Below, one piece after another: positions 1 through 6,044 of a stretch of DNA of 12,470 bases. The position numbers and the translations under genes were made by a program. This DNA comes from UBA8389 sp964472175. Its GTDB lineage: Bacteria; Bacteroidota; Bacteroidia; Bacteroidales; UBA1402. The DNA is taken from contig CAYYJF010000052.1 of NCBI GenBank assembly GCA_964472175.1, forward strand, positions 1 to 12,470, given 5' to 3'. Each line of letters begins with the position of its first letter. The stretch's first letter is position 1. A model generated the notes under the pieces. It made no database searches, was not told the origin of the DNA, and worked only from the letters and a program-made list of their open reading frames with translations.

Positions 1-583
1 GTTTGAAATCCTTTTTTTTAAACAGCAAGCCCGTATGAAACAAATCCATGCTGACCGTGACGTCCTGGTGTTTTATCAATGTTTTCCAGCGTTTGAAACT
101 ATTGGCATCGGCATGCTTATGAACAAATACGAAGATACAATTTTCAGGCATGATGGACAGCAAAAATTTCAGATCCTGTTCATCTGCGTTAGCAAAGCCT
201 GGATTTGAAACGACTACCATGTCAGGAATGGACTCGAAATCAAGGTTATGAATGGATTGAACGCCCAGGATCCTGGCCCGTTGACAGGCTTGCTGTATCC
301 AGGAAAACAGGTCTGAATCGGAAAAATCCATCAGCCAAATGGTTTTTGGTTGAAAGTCGTTGACCAATCTGAAAAGCATTTCATTCGATCGAATGTCATT
401 TTTTTCAATAAAATTGATTTTCTTTGAATCCTTGAGCTGGTTTTCAAAACAATAGTACGGATGTCGACATTCAAGCACCATGGAGGTCAATCTGTACAAG
501 AAAGGGGAGTGAATCCCGTGTCCGCGATGGTTCGCAGACAATAGTAAGTGTTTGAGGTAGTTTGAAAAACGGATGGTTTTCAT
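1..583 (-). CDS. Degenerate SAM-dependent methyltransferase-like protein (partial, C-terminus off the left edge)
   Basis: Reading the minus strand from the ATG at 583, the frame is open for 194 codons to the window edge. The N-terminus carries HGIHSPF (residues 22-28), the hallmark of a Bacteroidota family annotated as class I SAM-dependent or O-methyltransferases, and the C-terminal part has VSMDLFHTGLLF (177-188), also typical. The segment FRLVNDFQPKTIW (71-83) aligns with the start of the Rossmann domain. However, the glycine-rich SAM-binding motif expected immediately after it (GTSLG-like in relatives I recall) is replaced by LMDFSDSD, and the following region is some 50 residues shorter than usual. 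It is therefore probably a non-catalytic or altered relative rather than a working methyltransferase. The frame has no stop, so it is not an obvious pseudogene. The start is supported by a promoter about 25 nt upstream. Family assignment is fairly sure; function is unknown. Confidence 0.75.
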   Translation of the reverse strand, partial: MKTIRFSNYLKHLLLSANHRGHGIHSPFLYRLTSMVLECRHPYYCFENQLKDSKKINFIEKNDIRSNEMLFRLVNDFQPKTIWLMDFSDSDLFSWIQQACQRARILGVQSIHNLDFESIPDMVVVSNPGFANADEQDLKFLLSIMPENCIFVFVHKHADANSFKRWKTLIKHQDVTVSMDLFHTGLLFKKKDFK

Positions 584-611
584 GCCGGATTTTTACTCGT
601 TTCTTGTCCTG

Positions 612-641
612 CAAAGTTAGTTTTCATTCGTGACAATTCAA
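612..641 (-). promoter_or_regulatory. Bacteroidota-type promoter for the methyltransferase-like gene
   Basis: On the minus strand, TTG (641-639) is followed after 19 nt by TAACTTTG (619-612), matching the -33 TTG / -7 TAnnTTTG consensus. Transcription would start near 607, giving a leader of about 25 nt before the ATG at 583. It is divergent to the ktrB promoter within the same 134-nt intergenic region. Confidence 0.65.
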
Positions 642-689
642 GTTTGAAAAATAAATGATTGAAGAAGTTAATAAAGTTTAAATATTGAA

Positions 690-697
690 TATATTTG
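690..697 (+). promoter_or_regulatory. -7 box upstream of ktrB
   Basis: TATATTTG at 690-697 matches the Bacteroidota -7 consensus TAnnTTTG. No good -33 TTG sits at the expected 19-20 nt spacing (the sequence there is GTTA), so the promoter may be weak or activator-dependent. The box lies inside an upstream TTG-initiated reading frame (from 685). Transcription would begin near 702, which makes the ATG at 718 the more credible start for ktrB. Confidence 0.5.
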
Positions 698-717
698 CGC
701 CCAAATCTGGCAAAACA

Positions 718-2508
718 ATGAAGCGAGAACAATCCGCTCAGAATCAACGATGGGAAAAATGGCGTACGCAGTGGAAAGCGGTGCCTGTTTTGAATGCCAT
801 ATCACACATTCCTTTTATATTCAGTCTTTTGGGATTTGGATTGGTGTTGTTTGATATTGGATTTGATCAAGCGGCTGAGGATCAGGATTGGTTGGATCGA
901 TCGCTCATGTTGCTGTTTTCTTTGGAATTGGTCTTTCAGATTTTTAGATACGTTTTCAATACGCCTCTGTTTTCATCCAAAGTCTGGTTTTACGACGCTT
1001 TTCTATCGCTGTCCCTTTTATTGACACTGCTGGTGCTGGGAAAGGCGATACAGATTCCCCTGTTTGGTACGGATTTTTGGATGATGTTTTTGTTTGTGTT
1101 GGTGTTTTTTCGTGAACTGTCAGCAGAAAAAATTCAACTGAAAGCAACCCTGTTCAATCCGGCTCAGTTGTTTATATTGAGTTTTCTGGCCATCATTTTT
1201 CTTGGATCTTATGCCTTGACTTTTCCAAATGCAACGACCAATGGCATTGGATATCTCGACGCGTTATTTACTTCGACCAGTGCTGTTTGCGTCACTGGTT
1301 TGAGTGTGGTGGATACGGGTACTCAATTTACCTTGTTTGGGCAAATCGTCATATTGGTTTTGATCCAGTTGGGTGGTTTGGGCATCATGACTTTTACCAG
1401 TTATTTCAGCTATTTTTTCACGGGCGAATCTTCCTATGAAAATCAATTCATCATTCAGGAAATGACCAATTCAGGTAAGATTTCTGATGTTTTTCAAACC
1501 CTGAAACGGGTATTGATATTGACTTTTTCGATTGAAGCCATAGGGGCTATGTTCATTTTTAACAGCCTCAATCCGCAGTTGATACCGGATTTTTCCGATC
1601 AGATCTTTTTCTCCGTATTTCATGCAGTTAGTTCTTTTTGCAATGCAGGCTTTTCAACATTGTCAAATAGCTTTTATGATATGAATTATCGATTCAATTA
1701 TCCCCTGCATTTAACTTCAGCCGGTTTGATTGTCATGGGAGGAATAGGTTTCCCCATCTTATTCAATTTCATCAATTACCTCAAATATCAAATCAAACAT
1801 CTGTTTGTTCGAAAAAACCATCAACATCAGGCCTGGCTCATCAATCTGAATACGAGATTGGTTTTGGTGATGACGGCCATTTTACTTATCGGAGGTACGC
1901 TCTTTTTCTATCTGTTTGAATACAACCATGCACTTTCGGAGCATGGTGCTTTCGGAAAATGGGTGACCGCATTTTATGGTGCAGTCTGTCCAAGGACGGC
2001 AGGATTTAATTCTGTCAATATGGCCGATTTGCAAATGACAACCATCCTTTTATCGTATTTCTTAATGTGGGTTGGCGCTTCACCCTCCTCAACGGGAGGT
2101 GGGGTTAAAACAAGTTCTTTTGCCATCGCCATCCTCAATGCTTTTGGTTTGGCCAGAGGAAAGGATAAAATTGAAATTTTTGGCCGTCAATTGTCGGATT
2201 CGTCCATCAGGCGTGCTTACGCACAATTGGTGATGTCCATCCTTGTCATTTTTGTTGGTGTTTCTCTGGTTGTTGTCACGAACCCCCAATTGGCTTTGCA
2301 TAAAGTTATTTTCGAGTGCATTTCGGCTTTTGGTACGGTCGGTTCGACATTGGGAATTACAACTTTGTTGAATGATTCCGGTAAAATCATCATTATTTTG
2401 CTCATGTTTGTTGGCAGGGTGAGCATGCTCAGTGTGTTGGCAGCTATTTTGAAACAAGTTCGTTATAAAAAATATCAATATCCCACAGAAGATATAACCA
2501 TTAACTAA
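718..2508 (+). CDS. ktrB: KtrB/TrkH-family potassium uptake channel subunit with extended N-terminal membrane domain
   Basis: This is the membrane channel subunit of a Ktr/Trk K+ uptake system, 596 aa from the ATG at 718; the in-frame TTG at 685 precedes the likely transcript start. The four selectivity-filter loops each keep their key glycine: AVCVTGL (G194), SSFCNAGFS (G311), CPRTAGFNS (G429) and SAFGTVGST (G542). The conserved GGVKTSSF segment with its charged Lys is at 461-468. All-Gly filters fit a K+-selective pore. Before the pore domain lie about 140 extra residues with roughly four hydrophobic segments (about 31-49, 61-80, 90-108, 117-131); comparable N-terminal extensions occur in other Bacteroidota members of this family. 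The ktrA gene begins 10 nt downstream, as expected for a KtrAB pair, and a Na+-coupled symporter follows. In characterised Ktr systems uptake is Na+-dependent and gated by nucleotide binding to KtrA; that is family knowledge, not visible here. Confidence 0.93.
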   Translation: MKREQSAQNQRWEKWRTQWKAVPVLNAISHIPFIFSLLGFGLVLFDIGFDQAAEDQDWLDRSLMLLFSLELVFQIFRYVFNTPLFSSKVWFYDAFLSLSLLLTLLVLGKAIQIPLFGTDFWMMFLFVLVFFRELSAEKIQLKATLFNPAQLFILSFLAIIFLGSYALTFPNATTNGIGYLDALFTSTSAVCVTGLSVVDTGTQFTLFGQIVILVLIQLGGLGIMTFTSYFSYFFTGESSYENQFIIQEMTNSGKISDVFQTLKRVLILTFSIEAIGAMFIFNSLNPQLIPDFSDQIFFSVFHAVSSFCNAGFSTLSNSFYDMNYRFNYPLHLTSAGLIVMGGIGFPILFNFINYLKYQIKHLFVRKNHQHQAWLINLNTRLVLVMTAILLIGGTLFFYLFEYNHALSEHGAFGKWVTAFYGAVCPRTAGFNSVNMADLQMTTILLSYFLMWVGASPSSTGGGVKTSSFAIAILNAFGLARGKDKIEIFGRQLSDSSIRRAYAQLVMSILVIFVGVSLVVVTNPQLALHKVIFECISAFGTVGSTLGITTLLNDSGKIIIILLMFVGRVSMLSVLAAILKQVRYKKYQYPTEDITIN

Positions 2509-2518
2509 TTGAAACTAT

Positions 2519-3076
2519 ATGAAATATATCATTGTAGGTTTGGGGCATTTTGGAACTTCGCTTGGTCAGAAATTGACCGCGATGGGTCATGAAGTCATTG
2601 GTGTTGATCCCGATATGGCCAAAGTTGAGGCCTGTAAGAATTTGATGGGTCATACGGTGTGCATGAACCCTTCCGACCCGGATGCTGTCAGTTCTTTGCC
2701 CATTCCGAATGCAGACGCAGTTGTGGTCTGTATCGGGATGAATGAAGGCGCCAACATTCTGGCAACGGCCATGATGAAACANNNNNNNNNNNNNNNNNNN
2801 NNNNNNNNNNNNNNNNNNNNNNNNNNNNNNNNNNNNNNNNNNNNNNNNNNNNNNNNNNNNNNNNNNNNNNNNNNNNNNNNNGATTTAAGAAACAAATACA
2901 ACATTTCCGTCTTGTCCACCATCAAACTGGTGGATACTAAAAATGCCATCGGTATTACGCGGCAGGTGAAACAGGTACAGGATGTGGCAACTGCCAAGAC
3001 CTTGTTGGATGACAGGGATGTCATTTTGTTGTATGGAAAACTAAGCGACATTCAAAACTTTTTAAACAAAGAATAA
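2519..3076 (+). CDS. ktrA: KtrA/TrkA-family RCK-domain potassium uptake regulator (interrupted by an assembly gap)
   Basis: This is the cytoplasmic nucleotide-binding subunit that gates KtrB. The N-terminal RCK domain shows the Rossmann motif GLGHFG (residues 7-12) and the acidic end of beta-2 in VIGVD (D30), suited to binding NAD(H) or ATP/ADP in this family. After residue 87 the sequence is lost in 100 N. It resumes at DLRNKYNISVLSTIK, which fits the RCK_C domain, and ends in LLYGKLSDIQNFLNKE. As written, the gene would be 185 aa, short for a KtrA of about 220-230 aa. The real missing stretch is therefore probably longer than 100 nt, and the preserved frame across the gap is coincidental. 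The gene lies 10 nt after ktrB, and the AGCS gene begins 1 nt after its stop. Identity is firm; length is uncertain. Confidence 0.9.
   Translation: MKYIIVGLGHFGTSLGQKLTAMGHEVIGVDPDMAKVEACKNLMGHTVCMNPSDPDAVSSLPIPNADAVVVCIGMNEGANILATAMMKXXXXXXXXXXXXXXXXXXXXXXXXXXXXXXXXXXDLRNKYNISVLSTIKLVDTKNAIGITRQVKQVQDVATAKTLLDDRDVILLYGKLSDIQNFLNKE
2782..2881 (+). other. Assembly gap (100 N) inside ktrA
   Basis: This run of exactly 100 N looks like a scaffolding placeholder. Unlike the second gap, the flanks share no repeat. Comparison with the usual RCK_N/RCK_C layout suggests that about 65-80 residues are missing, so the true gap is probably around 200-240 nt. Confidence 0.95.
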
Positions 3077-3077
3077 A

Positions 3078-4538
3078 ATGAATCAAATTGAATCCATTTT
3101 CAAACCTTTGGTTGAATCCCTTGGCAAATTTCTTTTTTGGGATCCGTTTAAAGCTTTGGGCTTGAATCTGGGTTCGGATGTGCCTTTTATTGTGGTTTGG
3201 CTCATACTGGGCGGGGTCTTTTTCACGCTGTATTTAAACTTTGTCAATATTCGTGGATTTGTCATTGGTTGGCGTTTGATGTTTGGCAAAGAAAAATCTT
3301 TTGCTGGAAAAGGTGAAACCTCTCATTTTCAGGCACTTTCAACGGCTTTGTCTTCAACCGTTGGCTTGGGGAATATTGCGGGGGTGGCTGTGGCCATCAG
3401 CATGGGTGGCCCAGGTGCGACATTCTGGATGATTGTTGCCGGACTTTTAGGCATGTCAACCAAATTTGCAGAGTGTACGCTCAGTGTCAAATACAGAACC
3501 ATCGATGAAACCGGCACTGTTTCGGGAGGGCCGATGTATTATCTAAGAGATGGATTGAAAACCTTGGGTCTGTCAAAATTGGGGAAAGTGCTTTCCATCT
3601 TATTTGCGATCACCATTTCTTTTTCTGCCTTTGGCATCGGTAACATGTTTCAATCCAACCAGATACACGCGCAATTGTCCAATTTGTTCCCTGCGGTTGC
3701 GCCCCATGCCTTTTGGGTCGGATTGGTTTTGGCCATTTTAACGGGTTTGGTGATCATTGGTGGCATCAAGAGCATTGCCAAAGTTTGCGATAAATTGTTT
3801 CCAAGCATGGCCATTTTGTACATCGGCTTGTGTTTGATCATTATTTTTTCCAACATTTTCAATATCGGTGATGCTTTCAGGTTGATTTGGGATGGCGCTT
3901 TCAATCCGGATGCGGCCAAAGGCGGCATTGTCGGGGTGATGATTATGGGCTTCAGACGGGCTGTTTTTTCGAATGAAGCCGGTATTGGTTCAGCACCCAT
4001 TGCACACTCCACGGTGAAAACAACCAAACCTGCAACGGAAGGCTATGTGGCGCTCCTTGAGCCTTTTATCGACACCGTTGTGATTTGTACCATGACAGCC
4101 CTGGCCATTATTTTTACCGGTGCCTACGAAAATGCCGGCAACTTGCAAGGTGCACAAATTACATCTGCTGCGTTTTTAACGCTCGGCAAAATTGGCCCTT
4201 ATCTGTTGTTGCTTTGTATGCTGTTGTTTGTCTTTTCGACATTGGTGGGTTGGTCGTATTATGGCGTGAAAGGCTTTGATTTTTTGTTTGGTGGATTGTC
4301 AAAGCGTTTGACGGGAAATCGGAAATATGCCGGATTGACCTACCAGCTCATCTATTTGGTGGTTGTGGTGATTGGTGCGATGGCCAATTTGTCCACCATT
4401 GTGGATTTTTCCGATATGCTCATTTTGGCCATGTCTTTGCCCAATCTCCTGGGTCTGTATTTGCTTGCGCCCTCAATCAAGTCGGAGATGCGTGATTTTC
4501 AGCATCAACTCAAACTCAACAAAAGCAGGCTCAAGTAG
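3078..4538 (+). CDS. AGCS-family sodium:alanine/glycine symporter
   Basis: This 486-aa inner-membrane protein is a Na+-coupled importer of small neutral amino acids (alanine/glycine). Family hallmarks are present throughout: GETSHFQALSTALSSTVGLG (79-98), NIAGVAVAISMGGPGATFWM (99-118), LLGMSTKFAECTLSVKYR (123-140), SGGPMYYLRDGL (149-160) and the strongly conserved RRAVFSNEAGIGSAPIAH (293-310). Length and the roughly 11 hydrophobic segments are normal for AGCS proteins. The ATG follows the ktrA stop by a single base, so it is almost certainly cotranscribed with ktrBA. A shared dependence on the sodium gradient or a role in osmotic adjustment is plausible but inferred. Which amino acid is carried cannot be decided from the sequence. 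No convincing hairpin terminator is visible after the stop. Confidence 0.93.
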   Translation: MNQIESIFKPLVESLGKFLFWDPFKALGLNLGSDVPFIVVWLILGGVFFTLYLNFVNIRGFVIGWRLMFGKEKSFAGKGETSHFQALSTALSSTVGLGNIAGVAVAISMGGPGATFWMIVAGLLGMSTKFAECTLSVKYRTIDETGTVSGGPMYYLRDGLKTLGLSKLGKVLSILFAITISFSAFGIGNMFQSNQIHAQLSNLFPAVAPHAFWVGLVLAILTGLVIIGGIKSIAKVCDKLFPSMAILYIGLCLIIIFSNIFNIGDAFRLIWDGAFNPDAAKGGIVGVMIMGFRRAVFSNEAGIGSAPIAHSTVKTTKPATEGYVALLEPFIDTVVICTMTALAIIFTGAYENAGNLQGAQITSAAFLTLGKIGPYLLLLCMLLFVFSTLVGWSYYGVKGFDFLFGGLSKRLTGNRKYAGLTYQLIYLVVVVIGAMANLSTIVDFSDMLILAMSLPNLLGLYLLAPSIKSEMRDFQHQLKLNKSRLK

Positions 4539-4609
4539 CATTTCTGGGCCTTTGAACCACATTTTTATCGGCATTCTGCTGTTGTGTAATAAAATGATTA
4601 GTAATAAGA

Positions 4610-4640
4610 TTGTTACTATTCGTTTTATTACATATATTTG
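4610..4640 (+). promoter_or_regulatory. Bacteroidota-type promoter for the P-loop ATPase gene, with a small inverted repeat over the -33 box
   Basis: TTG (4610-4612), a 20-nt spacer and TATATTTG (4633-4640) match the -33/-7 consensus exactly. Transcription would start near 4645, about 23 nt before the ATG at 4668. An inverted repeat, TAGTAA (4599-4604) and TTACTA (4613-4618), brackets the -33 element and could be an operator, although six-base AT-rich arms may be chance. Confidence 0.65.
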
Positions 4641-4667
4641 TCTTCGAACAAATGTCTTAAATACTTG

Positions 4668-5807
4668 ATGGGAAACAAACCTTTTATATTTGGAGTAACC
4701 GCATCGGGAGACAACTTCACCGATCGGGAAAAGGAGACAGCTCGTTTGCTCTCCAACTTTAAGCACGGAGTAAATTCAGTGATCATATCACCTCGTAGAT
4801 GGGGAAAAACCTCATTGGTTAAGAAAGTTTGCAATCTTGCACAATCAGACAATTTAAGAATCGTCTATCTGGATATATTTACTTGCCGTACCGAAAAGGA
4901 GTTTTACGATGCTTTTGCTTCCGCCGTTTTAAAACAGACCTCGTCAAAATTTGAAGAGTTGATGGAGCATGCGAAGATATTTCTTTCTCGTATCAGTCCA
5001 AAATTTTCGATAGGATCTGATCCGATGACCGATTTTTCCGTCTCACTAGAAATCAACGCAAAGAGCGATGATGAAGTTGAAATCTTGCAGTTGCCTGAGA
5101 AAATAGCCCAAAAGAAGGGCATGAACATTGTTGTCTGCATCGATGAATTTCAGCAAATAGGGGAGTTTAAAGACTCCAAAACATTTCAAAAAAGGCTACG
5201 TACCGTGTGGCAGCTCCAGCAATCGGTCTCGTATTGCTTATTCGGCAGCAAAATGCACCTGATGAACGAATTGTTTGAGAAGAAGAGTTTGCCCTTTTAT
5301 AAATTCGGAGACACGGTCTTTCTTCCCAAAATATCTACTCCCGATTGGGTTTCCTATATTTGTGAACGTTTTGAGCGTACAGGCAAATCGGTGTCTAAGG
5401 AGTTGGCAGAGAAAGTATGCACGGCAGTTGACAATCACTCCTCATACGTTCAGCAATTCGCGTGGTTGCTTTGGATTCATACCGAATACACCGCCACCGA
5501 GCAAAATTTTACAGAAGCGCATCAGGATATAATAGACCAAAATACGCCAATATTTGAAAAGCAAACAGAAAATCTATCTGCTTATCAGCTGAATTTTCTC
5601 CGTGCGTTGGTTGATGGCGTACAAAGCGAATTTACCTCTGCGGGAATTTTGCAAAAATATCGTTTAGGCTCGTCTGCCAATGTCAGCATCATCAAACGTG
5701 CTCTTATCAAAAAGGAGCTGATCGAGATCGAAAACAAACAGATTACATTGGCTGACCCGGTGATGAAACTATGGCTAAGGCAGACTTTTTCTCACTCTTT
5801 CAGGTGA
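4668..5807 (+). CDS. P-loop ATPase, archaeal-ATPase/STAND-like (ATPase_2 type)
   Basis: This 379-aa cytoplasmic ATP-binding protein begins MGNKPFIFG. The lead-in GDNFTDREKETARLLSNF (14-31) is typical of the group. Walker A is SPRRWGKTSL (41-50; G46, K47, T48), Walker B is IVVCIDEFQQ (154-163; D159, E160), and a sensor-1-like strand YCLFGSK is at 189-195. The C-terminal part (about 305-370, including TSAGILQKYRLGSSANVSII) looks like a winged helix followed by ADPVMKLWLR, the usual ending of this family. An in-frame TTG at 4638 lies on the -7 box, so the ATG at 4668 was chosen. These ATPases are common stand-alone accessory genes in Bacteroidota; their target is unknown. The gene has its own promoter, sits between a transport operon and a tRNA gene, and uses leucine codons differently from its neighbours, which suggests acquisition. 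No partner toxin, nuclease or protease gene is adjacent. Confidence 0.87.
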   Translation: MGNKPFIFGVTASGDNFTDREKETARLLSNFKHGVNSVIISPRRWGKTSLVKKVCNLAQSDNLRIVYLDIFTCRTEKEFYDAFASAVLKQTSSKFEELMEHAKIFLSRISPKFSIGSDPMTDFSVSLEINAKSDDEVEILQLPEKIAQKKGMNIVVCIDEFQQIGEFKDSKTFQKRLRTVWQLQQSVSYCLFGSKMHLMNELFEKKSLPFYKFGDTVFLPKISTPDWVSYICERFERTGKSVSKELAEKVCTAVDNHSSYVQQFAWLLWIHTEYTATEQNFTEAHQDIIDQNTPIFEKQTENLSAYQLNFLRALVDGVQSEFTSAGILQKYRLGSSANVSIIKRALIKKELIEIENKQITLADPVMKLWLRQTFSHSFR

Positions 5808-5830
5808 GCCTGCTAGGTTTCCTGAAATCA

Positions 5831-5870
5831 AAAATGGCTAACAAGTTGTTTTACAACTGTTAGCCATTTT
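5831..5870 (-). terminator. Strong hairpin terminator after tRNA-Leu (possibly bidirectional)
   Basis: Left arm 5831-5849 (AAAATGGCTAACAAGTTGT) pairs with right arm 5853-5870 with one bulged A and a TTT loop, giving about 18 base pairs. On the minus strand the hairpin begins 1 nt after the tRNA CCA and ends in a T run (ATTTTTG), the layout of an intrinsic terminator for the tRNA transcript. The palindrome may also stop plus-strand transcription from the ATPase gene, whose stop codon is 23 nt upstream. Confidence 0.8.
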
Positions 5871-5871
5871 C

Positions 5872-5958
5872 TGGTACCCAGAGCCGGGATCGAACCGGCA
5901 TGGAAGTGAATCCACTGGTGTTTGAGACCAGCGCGTCTACCAATTCCGCCATCTGGGC
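5872..5958 (-). tRNA. tRNA-Leu (anticodon CAA)
   Basis: The minus strand folds into an 87-nt class II tRNA with an encoded CCA end. The acceptor stem is GCCCAGA/TCTGGGT (one G-U pair at the end) with discriminator A. The D arm contains GGTAGACGC, the anticodon stem is CTGGT/ACCAG with loop CTCAAAC (anticodon CAA), the long variable arm is TGGA-TTCACT-TCCA, and the T arm contains GGTTCGATCCC. It reads UUG, the leucine codon used most heavily by the neighbouring genes. It has its own promoter upstream and a hairpin terminator immediately downstream. Confidence 0.97.
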
Positions 5959-5970
5959 GTTTAGCGGATG

Positions 5971-6000
5971 CAAAAGTACAATCTTTTTTTGAATTCGCAA
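5971..6000 (-). promoter_or_regulatory. Promoter for tRNA-Leu
   Basis: On the minus strand, TTG (6000-5998), a 19-nt spacer and TACTTTTG (5978-5971) match the Bacteroidota consensus. Transcription would start near 5967, about 9 nt before the mature tRNA 5' end at 5958. No clear hairpin separates the upstream, same-strand transporter gene from it, so read-through from that gene is also possible. Confidence 0.7.
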
Positions 6001-6044
6001 ATGCCAGAGGACTAAAGTTTCCAGTTTTTTCGGCTTTTTTTATC

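Noticed and set aside
685..717. N-terminal extension of KtrB from a TTG start (MNIFAPKSGKT)
   Set aside because: The -7 box TATATTTG (690-697) lies within it, so the transcript probably begins after it; the ATG at 718 is a better start.
2089..2478. Minus-strand frame of 129 codons opposite the end of ktrB
   Set aside because: No recognisable features; it lies entirely within a well-supported membrane protein gene on the other strand.
4539..5871. tRNA-anchored integrated element with att repeats around the ATPase gene
   Set aside because: No integrase is present, and I found no copy of the tRNA 3' end on the far side; only a short partial resemblance (TTTCTGGG near 4541) was seen.
6001..6044. 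Terminator downstream of the peptide transporter gene
   Set aside because: There are A/T runs but no stem of convincing length; the transcript may read through into the tRNA-Leu region.
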